This document shows, piece after piece, positions 63,301 to 63,859 of a stretch of DNA of 64,000 bases. Every line of letters starts with the position of its first letter. Within the stretch, counting starts at the first letter, position 1. This stretch comes from Siphonodentalium dalli. Lineage: Eukaryota > Mollusca > Scaphopoda > Gadilida > Siphonodentaliidae. The stretch spans positions 113,909,546 to 113,973,545 of the forward strand of contig CP136068.1 of the NCBI GenBank assembly GCA_032622095.1. The letters run 5' to 3'. The notes below the pieces were generated by a model. That model made no database searches and was not told the DNA's origin. It was given only the letters and a program-made list of their open reading frames with translations. Both the position numbers and the translations under genes were made by a program.

Positions 63301-63859
63301 TCTCAGTTTACATGAGTATATGTATCTTTTGAAAAGAAATAACCATATACTGAATACAAATTTTGTGCATTTAATATTCCAGTTTTAGCATGCCGACTCA
63401 ACTAATATGAACAAAATTGTCTACTAAGAAACCGGTTTGGTAGCAGCACGAAAATTATTCTTACATAGATTGTATGCTTAAGCAGTAGGCAATTGAAACC
63501 ACACTGCCACCAGATTAACATTTTCTGTGAGACATTTCAGCAGCCATATGATATATGTGGTCACCCGATAATAAATGTATGATTAATGAGTTATATATCA
63601 GATATAGCAAAGTACAATGTTATATATAAACTTGCTTCTATTAATGAGTCATGTTTTTTTTACTGAGAGCAATATGTGTGTACCTACCGTTAAAACATTC
63701 CCTGGGTCGTATCCAGTTTCGGCGAATATTTGTATCGCGTACCAAAAACAGAAGGCGAACGTTCCAAATAGAAAGAACCACATGATGCCGACGCCAGTCC
63801 CGAGACTCATTCCACGTTTAAATGAAACAGCGTCCACGTTCCTTAAATTTTCGCCATAT
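5012..63859 (-). CDS. ABCB1-like: ABCB-family full ABC transporter (MDR/P-glycoprotein-like), 3' 19 exons, 5'-partial
   Basis: An ATP-driven membrane exporter, expected in the plasma membrane and pumping lipophilic or amphipathic compounds. Nineteen exons join in phase: 63688-63859, 58204-58428, 54230-54355, 52835-53038, 51905-52075, 49568-49754, 47597-47679, 44354-44542, 38903-39004, 36337-36414, 34303-34386, 29136-29339, 23983-24083, 17193-17333, 13687-13843, 10945-11142, 7769-7975, 6518-6664, 5012-5206. The product runs from TM5 through NBD1, a linker, TMD2 and NBD2 to the stop, 989 codons. Family full transporters are about 1280 residues, so roughly 290 N-terminal residues lie beyond 64000. 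All introns are GT-AG. Two NBDs in one chain make it a full transporter. It resembles vertebrate ABCB1/ABCB4/ABCB11; I cannot say which it is orthologous to. Transcript ends were not identified. Confidence 0.95.
5228..5293. mobile_element. 66-bp perfect palindrome, internally deleted C-type element
   Basis: Arms of 32 bp starting cagtaatgccctaagtaatc are exactly complementary around a 2-nt centre and flanked by TA on both sides. The ends equal those of the longer C elements, so this is a miniature deletion derivative. It lies 21 nt upstream of the exon 19 acceptor. Confidence 0.9.
5323..5755. mobile_element. B-type hAT-like fold-back element, old copy
   Basis: Two palindromic blocks of the aatgaggtcc/ggacctcatt type near the ends, terminal CAGGCCTG/GGCTTG and internal sequence shared with 23238-23678 and 51200-51650. 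TTGGGAG occurs at both flanks, a likely target duplication. Confidence 0.75.
5880..6350. repeat. Dispersed repeat family G
   Basis: It contains gtgatgttaaacactccgat (duplicated locally at about 5930 and 5990) and tcagacgatgttttc...gttagtagaatg. Diverged copies occur at 22840-23200, 37437-37505 (reversed) and 59280-59990. No ORF; class unknown. Confidence 0.65.
6518..6664 (-). CDS. ABCB1-like: ABCB exon 18: NBD2 signature and Walker B
   Basis: 147 nt, phase 0/0, acceptor ttgtttcag, donor gtaagt. It encodes [20 protein letters not shown] and [20 protein letters not shown], then SALDSQSER. The signature here is LSGGE, with both glycines, unlike LSAGQ in NBD1. Walker B with catalytic Glu and the D-loop are intact. 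A hAT-like insertion (6814-7207) lies in the upstream intron. Confidence 0.96.
6814..7207. mobile_element. hAT-like element, CAGGGGCGCCGGAAG termini
   Basis: 394 bp with inverted ends caggggcgccggaag/cttccggcgcccctg and an exact 8-bp duplication ACTAAAAT (6806-6813 and 7208-7215). Such CAGGGGCG ends with 8-bp duplications are typical of the hAT superfamily. It includes a poly-C run near 7121-7149. Non-autonomous. Confidence 0.92.
7540..7660. repeat. Fold-back around 7545-7650
   Basis: gtaacagggtgacattgacggcttg on the left is complementary, with mismatches, to caagccatcaatgtcacaccatgtta on the right. The remaining intron sequence 7216-7768 has nothing else recognisable. Confidence 0.6.
7769..7975 (-). 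CDS. ABCB1-like: ABCB exon 17: NBD2 Q-loop region
   Basis: 207 nt, phase 0/0, acceptor tctattttag, donor gtaggt. It encodes [20 protein letters not shown], then [20 protein letters not shown] (Q-loop Gln, close to human [22 protein letters not shown]), then [20 protein letters not shown]. It is one of the best conserved exons and has no lesion. Confidence 0.96.
8204..8663. mobile_element. Twin-hairpin element, intact A1 backbone
   Basis: Terminal repeats atatgtgacccgccatatca/tgatatggcgggtcacatat continue into cgggattttttt, then hairpins at 8250-8318 and 8535-8607 and a core containing ccctgcaggg and gagcccc/ggggctc. The ends are nearly perfect. Short ORFs across it are palindrome artefacts. 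Confidence 0.9.
8685..9175 (-). pseudogene. Non-LTR retrotransposon (LINE) ORF2 C-terminal remnant
   Basis: On the minus strand, [50 protein letters not shown] and [20 protein letters not shown] followed by [10 protein letters not shown] appear in order, broken by stops and frameshifts. The pattern (SKL.LF..FK..., then C..C....E.E..FL..C..Y...R) is that of the region after reverse transcriptase in LINE ORF2. It is a dead copy. The superfamily cannot be assigned. Confidence 0.7.
9490..9960. repeat. Repeat family H, uninterrupted copy
   Basis: It matches 17880-18334 plus 21968-22090 in order (aattgcaaat, tttggccg, acaattaacaactttagtca, cttgacacaacatcagt). This copy lacks the 3.6-kb insertion and gives the empty site for it. 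Confidence 0.8.
9983..10101. repeat. Long hairpin
   Basis: gtgtttctctcatatgatat on the left pairs with its complement on the right; the inner arms ttttcagttttctc/gagaaaactgaaaa surround a short cgagcctccggca loop. About 55-bp arms with few mismatches. 10102-10627 shows no gene. Confidence 0.85.
10636..10889. mobile_element. B-type hAT-like fold-back element, 254 bp
   Basis: Ends CAAGCCTTGAAATAG/CTATTTCAAGGCTTG, two internal palindromes joined head to head, and an exact 8-bp duplication ACCGCTCT (10628-10635, 10890-10897). The same length as the copies at 24652 and 40518. Confidence 0.95.
10945..11142 (-). CDS. ABCB1-like: ABCB exon 16: NBD2 A-loop and Walker A
   Basis: 198 nt, phase 0/0, acceptor gtcattcag, donor gtaagt. 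It begins [20 protein letters not shown] (A-loop Tyr in FRYPCR), then [18 protein letters not shown], then the canonical Walker [10 protein letters not shown] and [14 protein letters not shown]. All P-loop residues are present. A B-type fold-back transposon (10636-10889) ends 55 nt from the donor. Confidence 0.96.
11440..12912. repeat. CTCAGGAG-rich low-complexity array
   Basis: Two dense blocks (11440-11800 and 12540-12912) of a short unit, atttctaccctattctcaggaggaat and variants, many copies self-complementary (tttctcaggagaaa). The part between is AT-rich with no recognisable feature. ORFs across it are artefacts. Confidence 0.75.
13088..13172. repeat. Hairpin with AT-repeat loop
   Basis: tttactaatccgagcgattta pairs with aaatcactcggattagtaaa around a (TA)n centre. 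Confidence 0.85.
13288..13434. repeat. Long hairpin 147 bp
   Basis: Arms aatggatgttgattt/aaatcaacatccatt continue inward through gagtatggatgcaagttggtct and its complement to ggaacgcgaaagcgttcc. The paired arms create small ORFs on both strands, not genes. Confidence 0.88.
13687..13843 (-). CDS. ABCB1-like: ABCB exon 15: TM12 and connector to NBD2
   Basis: 157 nt, phase 2 in and phase 0 out, acceptor taaattctag, donor gtaggt. It encodes [20 protein letters not shown] (TM12; human VFGAMAVGQVSSFAP) and [20 protein letters not shown], then [12 protein letters not shown] leading into NBD2. A decayed tandem array of this exon's 5' end plus acceptor extends upstream to about 14412. Confidence 0.93.
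13790..14412 (-). repeat. Decayed tandem array of exon 15 start plus acceptor
   Basis: The exon 15 5' end and upstream intron (around 13790-13925) recur with divergence around 13975-14110 and 14160-14215. Units of about 59-60 bp then follow to 14412 (cacactagaatt at 14251 and 14310 and near neighbours), each carrying the acceptor-like cactagaatt and a gtctggctaccaaa segment related to the exon's gcctggccaccaaa. Reading the 59-bp units in the exon phase meets a stop quickly. Extent and alignment were judged by eye. Confidence 0.7.
14494..15192. mobile_element. TTAA-flanked element carrying a nested A1 twin-hairpin
   Basis: Ends TTAACCCTTTCTATACTAAA/TTTAGTATAGAAGGGTTAA, i.e. a TTAA target with CCCTT termini as in piggyBac-like elements. 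An A1-type twin-hairpin (about 14609-15035; hairpins 14626-14697 and 14910-14981) lies inside. No transposase. Confidence 0.85.
15201..15409. mobile_element. C-type palindrome
   Basis: cagttatgtcctaa...ttacagtattactg ends, inner arms ggatttagacggaaatatgg and complement around ctctcggtgagag. Starts 9 bp after the preceding TTAA element. Confidence 0.85.
15410..16484. other. Intron 14-15 sequence with a B-type relic
   Basis: A truncated B-type palindrome lies at about 15905-16015 (gcagaatgaggtcccccaga to acctcattctgc) with its internal tail to about 16140. Otherwise AT-rich DNA without recognisable exons; the 77-codon ORF at 15422 has no family resemblance. Confidence 0.6.
16485..16872. mobile_element. 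TTAA twin-hairpin element (A2, piggyBac-like)
   Basis: TTAACCCTTTACCCAACA left end and TTGGGTAAAGGGTTAA right end, hairpins at 16625-16705 and 16780-16853 between CCCTGTGCC and GGCACAGGG. Unique arm accggccaaaaacgccc...gaaccggttcattgaccac. No ORF of note. Confidence 0.92.
17193..17333 (-). CDS. ABCB1-like: ABCB exon 14: TM11
   Basis: 141 nt, phase 2 in and phase 2 out, acceptor tttattgacag, donor gtaagt. After a split Met codon it reads [20 protein letters not shown] and then [15 protein letters not shown], a hydrophobic helix matching human TM11 ([23 protein letters not shown]). The exon ends [11 protein letters not shown] plus two bases of Ala. Confidence 0.94.
19060..19490. repeat. Tandem array, about 126-138 bp units
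   Basis: Three units plus a partial, each with gacctcgaccgatc...tcaaatttggt, tactttgatc, gggaacaatatgggtgggt, caatttcac and cttgaccttgacc. Ends ggcggagacgtccac. Non-coding. Confidence 0.88.
19799..20084. repeat. Direct duplication of about 140 bp
   Basis: A block with tattattatatggatgtta and gacttgaatcctattgatta occurs at 19799-19935 and again at 19950-20084 with scattered substitutions. Confidence 0.85.
22840..23200. repeat. Repeat family G copy
   Basis: gtgatgtgaaacactccggt, tcagacgatgttttctgcgg, gttagtagaatg and tccataatatgt align in order with 5985-6350. Confidence 0.65.
23238..23678. mobile_element. B-type hAT-like element, long form
   Basis: Ends CATGCCTGAG and AAGGCTTG, palindromic blocks at both sides, internal ccccaaattggcagac. 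TCATACT flanks it on both sides (23231-23237, 23679-23685). Confidence 0.85.
23755..23966. mobile_element. C-type palindrome abutting exon 13
   Basis: About 105-bp arms: cgtaatgccctaagtaatcg ... ttagggcattactg, inner tttcaggatttagtcggaaa with complement around ctctcggcgagatc. It ends 16 nt before exon 13. Confidence 0.92.
23983..24083 (-). CDS. ABCB1-like: ABCB exon 13: ICL4 coupling helix
   Basis: 101 nt, phase 0 in and phase 2 out, acceptor catttcttttag, donor gtgag. It encodes [20 protein letters not shown] and then [13 protein letters not shown], matching human TEAIENFRTVVSLT, the conserved intracellular loop 4 helix. It is too short to stand out as an ORF. The exon sits between two transposons: a C-type palindrome ends 16 nt from the donor (23966) and a TTAA twin-hairpin element starts 31 nt past the exon (24114). 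Confidence 0.93.
24114..24513. mobile_element. TTAA twin-hairpin element (A2), reversed
   Basis: TTAACCCTTTACCCAACAGA ... TGTTGGGTAAAGGGTTAA with hairpins at 24138-24213 and 24290-24366; the ggccggttttggccggtttg arm is on the right, so it is opposite in orientation to 16485-16872. Confidence 0.93.
24652..24905. mobile_element. B-type hAT-like fold-back element, 254 bp
   Basis: Ends CAAGCCTTGAAATAGGG/CACTATTTCAAGGCTTG; exact 8-bp duplication CCGAGGTC (24644-24651, 24906-24913). Confidence 0.95.
25473..27190. repeat. Tandem array of about 160-bp units, about 11 copies
   Basis: Each unit has ccaagatggctgctggcggc, atgttttttggccgaatgac, cccaaaattactcgttccca, gacaaatttcatgatgatca and acgacctgtagcccgtgc. 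Units near 25473, 25552, 25710, 25885, 26056, 26220, 26378, 26541, 26697, 26860 and 27012. The array ends with acacacgtgcacacggacga. Short ORFs in it are repetitive, not genes. Confidence 0.92.
27639..29047. mobile_element. hAT-like element with TAGGGCCCTGCGAAT ends, containing a nested insertion
   Basis: Ends TAGGGCCCTGCGAATTGATT and GATTCGCAGGGCCCTA with an exact 8-bp duplication GTCTTTGT (27631-27638, 29048-29055). Subterminal gattcga repeats on both sides. A second copy at 40797-41319 lacks the internal 28114-28897 segment. No ORF. Confidence 0.93.
28114..28897. mobile_element. Nested 784-bp hAT-like element, CAGGGT/ACCCTG ends
   Basis: Ends CAGGGTCGCCAAAGTACCG and CCGGTACCAGCAACCCTG, flanked by ATGGTCAA/ATGGTCAC (28106-28113, 28898-28905). 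The related element at 40797-41319 has the uninterrupted target. Rich in ggtaccggtacc palindromes. Confidence 0.9.
29136..29339 (-). CDS. ABCB1-like: ABCB exon 12: TM9 and TM10
   Basis: 204 nt, phase 0/0, acceptor ttttgaaacag, donor gtaagt. It begins [20 protein letters not shown] and continues [20 protein letters not shown], giving two hydrophobic helices around a GWK turn (human FIYGWQLTLLLL), then [18 protein letters not shown] as in human AGVVEMKMLSGQALKDKKE. The exon lies 81 nt from the 3' target duplication of the nested hAT-like insertion (27639-29047). Confidence 0.95.
29586..29768. repeat. Long palindrome 183 bp
   Basis: Arms gataaatatgtgttatatac/its complement, inner tcatgtatcgcga and tatagcgacgaggcgacc with complement around TT. 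Stem near 90 bp with few mismatches. Probably a fold-back MITE; flanks give no clear duplication. Confidence 0.88.
30489..30634. repeat. Imperfect hairpin 146 bp
   Basis: ggtatctcacactcg, tattttatacgtaatttatc and aacctcg segments mirrored on the right as gataaattccgtataaaata and tgtgagatcc. 29769-30488 has no recognised gene. Confidence 0.75.
30716..33410. repeat. Composite repeat starting tactagcagggttacccgg and ending in CAGA and TATAGA runs
   Basis: It starts ACTAGCAGGGTTACCCGGCG, a start seen in repeats of many invertebrates. The main body (about 31850-33300) holds diverged tandem units of about 110-180 bp with taaaccacacnnttagattc, ctcatatcatggggatgatt and gtggaaatcggcgac. CAGA runs lie at 31988-32016 and 33348-33386; it ends atatagatatagata. 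ORFs are repeat-derived. Class uncertain. Confidence 0.75.
33411..34302. other. Intron 11-12 sequence, nothing recognised
   Basis: AT-rich DNA with no repeated block, splice-flanked exon or conserved coding frame that I can identify. Confidence 0.5.
34303..34386 (-). CDS. ABCB1-like: ABCB exon 11: ICL3 coupling region
   Basis: 84 nt, phase 0/0, acceptor ttacttgcag. It encodes [20 protein letters not shown] and RDAALVQG, matching human DVSWFDDPKN, ALTTRLANDA and AQVKG. The donor is a weak gttagt. The competing gtgtta two bases upstream would break phase with exon 12, so gttagt is preferred; it also restores the conserved QG-A junction. Confidence 0.92.
34415..34660. mobile_element. Truncated B-type element
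   Basis: Left end caagcctgagtttaatgtgt, then aatgaggtcaccagagggtg, an abbreviated palindrome and internal tcccctactttgcagaagat; the right half is missing. Confidence 0.75.
34685..34822. mobile_element. TTAA element, short A3 backbone without hairpin module
   Basis: 138 bp, ends TTAACCCTTTCAGTGCCAAG and TTGGTACTGAAAGGGTTAA. Same backbone as 38183-38363, and as 56420-56817 and 57248-57668, which carry the hairpin module. Shows the pre-insertion state. Confidence 0.9.
35233..35409. mobile_element. C-type palindrome
   Basis: cagtaatgctctaattaatc ... gattcattagagcattactg, with gggtaacttttcaggattta and complement inside; the left inner arm is shortened. TA flanks. Confidence 0.9.
35952..36309. 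mobile_element. TTAA twin-hairpin element (A2)
   Basis: TTAACCCTTTACCCAACAAA ... TTTGGGTAAAGGGTTAA; hairpins 36089-36165 and 36208-36286. Ends 27 nt from the exon 10 donor. Confidence 0.93.
36337..36414 (-). CDS. ABCB1-like: ABCB exon 10: TM8 end and ICL3 helix
   Basis: 78 nt, phase 0/0, acceptor tttttttcacag, donor gtgagc. It encodes [20 protein letters not shown] and then KSIMRQ, matching the human stretch from TFGKAGEILTKRLR to MVFRSMLRQ, part of the intracellular loop contacting the NBDs. The donor lies 27 nt from the TTAA end (36309) of a piggyBac-like twin-hairpin element. Confidence 0.92.
36717..36962. mobile_element. B-type hAT-like element
   Basis: Ends AAAGCCTTGAAATAGGG/CCCTATTTCAAGGCTTG, 8-bp duplication CACATAAT/CATATAAT with one mismatch. 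246 bp; one palindrome arm is shortened. Confidence 0.93.
37103..37310. mobile_element. C-type palindrome
   Basis: cagtaatgccctaattaatc ... ggttatttagggcaataatg with internal complementarity to ctctcactga; a family G fragment (reversed) follows at 37437-37505. Confidence 0.9.
38183..38363. mobile_element. TTAA element, A3 backbone
   Basis: TTAACCCTTTCAGTACCAAG ... CTTGGCACTGAAAGGGTTAA, with inner gatcatttttcaaattt and its complement. No hairpin module. Confidence 0.92.
38903..39004 (-). CDS. ABCB1-like: ABCB exon 9: extracellular loop 4 and TM8
   Basis: 102 nt, phase 0/0, acceptor tattttag, donor gtgagt. It encodes [20 protein letters not shown] and then [14 protein letters not shown]: a short charged loop followed by a hydrophobic helix at the position of human TM8 (ABCB1 FSLLFLALGIISFITFFLQ). 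Conservation is low here; the call rests on phase, hydrophobicity and order. Confidence 0.88.
39261..39404. mobile_element. C-type element, one arm deleted
   Basis: cagtaatttcctaaataatc ... gattatttaggaaattactg; the right inner arm is missing after ggaaagctctt. Confidence 0.9.
39695..39909. mobile_element. C-type palindrome, near full length
   Basis: ggtaatgctctaagtaatcg ... aattacttagagcattactg with inner arms meeting at ctctcgccgagag. Confidence 0.92.
40518..40771. mobile_element. B-type hAT-like fold-back element, 254 bp
   Basis: CAAGCCTTGAAATAGTG ... CCATTTCAAGGCTTG; exact 8-bp duplication ATTGTTGC (40510-40517, 40772-40779). Confidence 0.95.
40797..41319. mobile_element. hAT-like element with TAGGACCCTGCGAAT ends, uninterrupted copy
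   Basis: 523 bp, ends TAGGACCCTGCGAATCG/GATTCGCAGAGCCCTA, exact duplication TACAAGAT (40789-40796, 41320-41327). Reverse-complement alignment to 27639-29047 shows that copy's 784-bp insertion. Confidence 0.93.
41527..43262. mobile_element. C-type element split by a TTAA insertion
   Basis: The left end 41527-41556 (gtaatgctctaattaatcga ccttaa) resumes at 43160 (cacagcagaattatgg...actaaatcctga). The family consensus ccttaaccacagcag is restored by removing 41557-43155 and one TTAA. Confidence 0.88.
41557..43155. mobile_element. 1599-bp TTAA-flanked composite element, AGGTACTC/GAGTACCT ends
   Basis: Flanked by TTAA (41553-41556, 43156-43159). Two parts: 41557 to about 42700, with aggtactctcccctgcc at the left and ggcaggagagagtact at the right and subterminal aataatagtgatgg repeats (left) and taatcgtgatgg (right); then about 42690-43155, an inverted repeat with gtactcaaccc/gggttgagtac ends. 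Both arms of the second part encode similar peptides ([28 protein letters not shown]). Function unknown. Confidence 0.85.
43264..43308. repeat. (TA)n hairpin
   Basis: ctaaaagtttatata...tatataaacttttag, a perfect palindrome with a dinucleotide core. Confidence 0.95.
43728..44116. mobile_element. TTAA twin-hairpin element (A2)
   Basis: TTAACCCTTTACCCAACAAA ... TGTTGGGTAAAGGGTTAA; hairpins 43879-43955 and 44015-44090. Confidence 0.93.
44354..44542 (-). CDS. ABCB1-like: ABCB exon 8: end of linker and TM7
   Basis: 189 nt, phase 0/0, acceptor gttatccacag, donor gtaagt. It encodes [20 protein letters not shown], then [14 protein letters not shown] (elbow helix entering TMD2), then [20 protein letters not shown], the TM7 helix with the conserved G..QP motif. 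The Ser-rich acidic linker could be phosphorylated, but this cannot be shown from sequence. Confidence 0.93.
44558..44858. mobile_element. Truncated B-type element(s) joined to a C-type palindrome
   Basis: B fragments at 44565-44695 (catttgcagaataagg; caagcctgcaaatagcatg) run into a C element lacking its left end (44696-44858, ends ttagagcattactg). Confidence 0.8.
45244..46312. mobile_element. 1.07-kb long inverted-repeat element
   Basis: Left arm 45244-45740 and right arm 45935-46312 are reverse complements (e.g. agcgctccgctgtccg; cttcttcacgttaatggtaa; gcattactggggtgaatggg) with a deletion in the right arm. The centre has two copies of aggtca.aatgaatattaaaat. The 74-codon minus ORF at 45402 lies in the left arm and is not recognised. 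No clear target duplication. Confidence 0.87.
46354..46740. mobile_element. Partial C element followed by a diverged hairpin element
   Basis: A C-type left half (46354-46440) runs into a diverged twin-hairpin relic: tgccagtgcaatctttcata, atatgcgagacttccataga, gagaatgcattggcataggg, ending gaagggttaa at about 46734. Related to 58880-59180. Confidence 0.75.
46741..47596. other. Intron 7-8 sequence, nothing firm
   Basis: Short degenerate pieces resembling the TTAA families (gtttaacccattctataata; tatttagtatagaaaagg) but no complete element and no exon. Confidence 0.45.
47597..47679 (-). CDS. ABCB1-like: ABCB exon 7: linker between the two halves
   Basis: 83 nt, phase 1 in and phase 0 out, acceptor catttttag, donor gtgaga. 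It encodes a polar, low-conservation stretch starting [14 protein letters not shown] and ending AINKVTE, as expected for the flexible linker joining NBD1 to TMD2. There is no conserved motif. The call rests on the exact phase fit with exons 6 and 8, good splice signals and correct position. The human linker is longer and carries phosphorylation sites; this one has a few Ser/Thr. Confidence 0.8.
48023..48470. mobile_element. B-type hAT-like element, long form
   Basis: CAAGCCTGCAAATAGCG/CGCTATTTGCAGGCTTG, exact 8-bp duplication GATAATAA (48015-48022, 48471-48478). 448 bp with internal gcaaattaggggatatac. Confidence 0.95.
48761..49159. mobile_element. TTAA twin-hairpin element (A2)
   Basis: TTAACCCTTTACCCAACAAA ... 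TGTTGGGTAAAGGGTTAA; hairpins 48908-48985 and 49058-49135. Confidence 0.93.
49568..49754 (-). CDS. ABCB1-like: ABCB exon 6: NBD1 H-loop and end of NBD1
   Basis: 187 nt, phase 0 in and phase 1 out, acceptor catgatgcag, donor gtatac. It encodes [20 protein letters not shown] (switch histidine in IIAHRLST), then [20 protein letters not shown] and [12 protein letters not shown]. The phase-1 end fits exon 7 exactly. A C-type palindrome (49786-49998) begins 32 nt upstream of the exon, so the branch point must lie in a very short interval or inside the transposon. A truncated second copy of this exon lies upstream at 50959-51039. Confidence 0.94.
49786..49998. mobile_element. C-type palindrome next to exon 6
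   Basis: cagtaatgccctaattaatc ... gattatttagagcattactg, inner arms around ctctccccgagag, TA flanks. 31 nt from the exon 6 boundary. Confidence 0.93.
50392..50790. mobile_element. TTAA twin-hairpin element (A2), reversed
   Basis: TTAACCCTTTACCCAACAGA ... TGTTGGGTAAAGGGTTAA; hairpins 50417-50493 and 50568-50645. Confidence 0.93.
50959..51039 (-). pseudogene. Truncated duplicate of ABCB exon 6 (5' 81 nt plus acceptor)
   Basis: This segment matches the first 81 nt of exon 6, including the acceptor (ctgcag) and about 14 nt of adjoining intron. Read in the phase of exon 5 it gives [20 protein letters not shown] and then ESIIVMD, so the H-loop is intact. Homology then stops; the frame runs 15 more codons to a TGA at 50911-50913. 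There is no exon-6-like donor. It is most likely a partial exon duplication. Because the acceptor and frame survive, use as an alternative terminal exon that truncates the transporter after the NBD1 H-loop is possible. Confidence 0.88.
51200..51650. mobile_element. B-type element, long form, diverged
   Basis: CAAGCCTGAGTTTAGTGTG/CACTAAACTCAGGATTG with eroded palindromes and internal ccaatttggggatatagc. No convincing target duplication. An internal fragment of the same type recurs at 52525-52630. Confidence 0.82.
51905..52075 (-). CDS. ABCB1-like: ABCB exon 5: NBD1 signature, Walker B and D-loop
   Basis: 171 nt, phase 0/0, acceptor tttttgcag, donor gtgagt. It encodes [20 protein letters not shown], then [29 protein letters not shown] and VVQNALDN. 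The signature is LSAGQ instead of the canonical LSGGQ (codons CTG AGT GCT GGG CAG); the catalytic Walker B glutamate (ILILDE) and the D-loop SALD are intact. Ala for the first Gly is a mild change, so I expect function to be retained, though ATPase asymmetry is possible. Confidence 0.95.
52385..52770. repeat. Direct duplication flanking a B-type internal fragment
   Basis: A block with gacatatgtaacatgcagtt, cactgtgtcttcttcgtg, ttggatatttcgca and ccaacaatattgacatgtac occurs at 52405-52522 and again at 52640-52765, around a B fragment at 52525-52630. Confidence 0.8.
52835..53038 (-). CDS. ABCB1-like: ABCB exon 4: NBD1 Q-loop region
   Basis: 204 nt, phase 0/0, acceptor cggacag, donor gtatgt. It begins [15 protein letters not shown], then [20 protein letters not shown] (the Q-loop glutamine lies in VVSQEP), then the helical subdomain start [14 protein letters not shown]. 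The Q-loop contacts the magnesium/water network and the intracellular coupling helices. Order and spacing match human ABCB1. A C-type palindrome (53159-53308) lies about 120 nt upstream of the acceptor. Confidence 0.95.
53159..53308. mobile_element. C-type element, one arm partly deleted
   Basis: caataatgccctaaataatc ... gattatttagggcattgctg; the left inner arm is lost. Confidence 0.88.
53442..53593. mobile_element. B-type element, single-palindrome short form
   Basis: CAAGCCTTGAAATAGTG ... ACTACTTCAAGGCATG with one palindrome only. Confidence 0.87.
53658..54155. mobile_element. B-type element truncated at a diverged hairpin relic
   Basis: Left end caagcctgtgtttagtgtgc, internal ccaatttggggatacagaga, right part to about 54095; then a single hairpin relic (tattctcccatagggagcct ... 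gagaatacattggcctaac) of the 58945-59120 type. Confidence 0.78.
54230..54355 (-). CDS. ABCB1-like: ABCB exon 3: NBD1 Walker A
   Basis: 126 nt, phase 0/0, acceptor cttgtacag, donor gtaagg. It reads [20 protein letters not shown] and then TGCGKST, a good P-loop (GxxGxGKS) that binds ATP phosphates, followed by [13 protein letters not shown] as in vertebrate MDR proteins. GATGCGKS replaces the more usual GNSGCGKS, but all required Gly, Lys and Ser residues are present. A weak B-type and hairpin transposon relic lies just downstream in the intron (53658-54155). Confidence 0.95.
54356..55147. other. Intron 2-3 sequence with a short hairpin
   Basis: A hairpin at about 54410-54490 (gatttgttggcagagcgatacctcg with complement around the centre). 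ORFs at 54570-54861 on both strands overlap and resemble no family. Confidence 0.5.
55148..55585. mobile_element. B-type hAT-like element, long form
   Basis: CAAGCCTGCAAATAGGG/TAATTTGCAGGCTTG, duplication TCTTTATG/TCATTATG (one mismatch) at 55140-55147 and 55586-55593. Internal sequence as in 48023-48470. Confidence 0.93.
55586..56419. other. Intron 2-1 sequence, nothing recognised
   Basis: AT-rich with scattered tgtgatg repeats near 56180-56250. No exon or element identified. Confidence 0.5.
56420..56817. mobile_element. TTAA A3 element carrying one hairpin module arm
   Basis: TTAACCCTTTCAGAGCCAGG ... CTGGCACTGAAAGGGTTAA. After caacccatata the left hairpin of the module follows (56465-56545); no right hairpin. 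Confidence 0.9.
57248..57668. mobile_element. TTAA A3 element with hairpin and A1-like core
   Basis: TTAACCCTTTCAGTGCCAGG ... CTGGCACTCAAAGGGTTAA. Left hairpin 57295-57370, then the gagccccagaca...ggggctccctgcaggg core otherwise found in A1 elements. Confidence 0.9.
57690..58147. mobile_element. Twin-hairpin element, intact A1 backbone
   Basis: atatgtgacccgccatatca ... tatggcgggtcacatat ends, hairpins 57740-57818 and 58020-58097, internal gagcccc/ggggctc hairpin. Confidence 0.92.
58204..58428 (-). CDS. ABCB1-like: ABCB exon 2: TM6 and start of NBD1 with A-loop
   Basis: 225 nt, phase 0 to phase 0, acceptor tatacag at 58429-58430 and donor gtaggt. It begins [16 protein letters not shown], matching human VLIGAFSVGQASP in TM6, and continues through the connector ([14 protein letters not shown]) to the first NBD1 strand and the A-loop KFSYPARPG, whose Tyr stacks on ATP adenine. 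The first 63 nt and the acceptor are repeated tandemly upstream, so alternative acceptors exist at 58506 and 58583. The 58429 acceptor is chosen because it keeps phase and conserved spacing. The donor is 56 nt from a twin-hairpin transposon ending at 58147. Confidence 0.93.
58366..58712 (-). repeat. 77-bp tandem array of exon 2 start plus its 3' splice site
   Basis: Units begin at 58366, 58443, 58520, 58597 and 58674 (the last partial), exactly 77 bp apart. Each full unit, read on the minus strand, is a 14-nt stretch ending in tatacag followed by 63 nt (21 codons) equal to the start of exon 2 ([12 protein letters not shown]...HYDE). Unit 1 is the start of the real exon. Units 2 and 3 keep the AG acceptor (58506-58507, 58583-58584); in unit 4 it is mutated to AT. 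Units 2-3 carry Ala-His-Arg where the exon has Gly-His-Gly. Because 77 is not a multiple of 3, acceptors 2 and 3 would shift frame. Confidence 0.93.
58880..59180. mobile_element. Diverged twin-hairpin element (A5)
   Basis: Hairpins with gggagtctcccataggaagc and ctccctatgggagactcgca centres, core aatatttaccttgaccttga, outer arms tttccatgactggagct/agctcctgtcatgaaaggg. Sister to the relics at 46503 and 54103. Confidence 0.85.
59335..59690. repeat. CATGAAC-rich low-complexity DNA
   Basis: Irregular repeats of ttcatgaac, tgatgaatatatcatgaac and similar; many are self-complementary. Followed by a family G segment to about 59990. Confidence 0.8.
59971..61788. repeat. 911-bp direct tandem duplication
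   Basis: Copy 1 59971-60881 and copy 2 60882-61788 start gtccataatatgtctttaaa and end ttttttgctca. Differences seen: one substitution near 61611 and a 4-bp deletion near 61766. Each contains a rearranged C-type fragment (60390-60545, 61301-61456). No ORF of note. Confidence 0.93.
61795..61845. repeat. Short inverted repeat
   Basis: taaattcgcacaccgatggg with tgcgcgaatttaa on the other side. Confidence 0.6.
61990..63010. repeat. Tandem array of about 180-bp units ending in GGAC runs
   Basis: About five diverged units with aacagacaccagacggacca, ccagataaacaaagatgaat, aactctagaatggaaaatcc, ccctctatttaatg and ccaaatttcattgagatcc. Bounded by gtacataccccct (61990) and aaagggggtata (62998-63009), an inverted pair, so it may be one element. 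The tail is ggacggacgtacggacgg. Confidence 0.88.
63011..63687. other. Intron 1-2 sequence, nothing recognised
   Basis: AT-rich. A short stretch near 63290-63320 (agatctcagtttacatgagtatatg) resembles 31520-31550 (ggtctctcagtttacacgaatatatg), suggesting an old shared repeat. Confidence 0.5.
63688..63859 (-). CDS. ABCB1-like: ABCB exon 1 of window: end of ICL2, TM5, start of TM6
   Basis: 172 nt between acceptor ttttgcag and donor gtaggt. It enters in phase 2 (first base completes a codon, probably Arg) and leaves in phase 0. It encodes YGENLRN (cf. the YNKNLEEA helix of human ABCB1), then basic SFKRG, then a hydrophobic segment with [16 protein letters not shown] corresponding to TM5, an extracellular loop, and GNVLT at the start of TM6. 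The next upstream exon must end two bases into a codon and lies past 64000. Family and frame assignment are secure; helix boundaries are approximate. Confidence 0.93.
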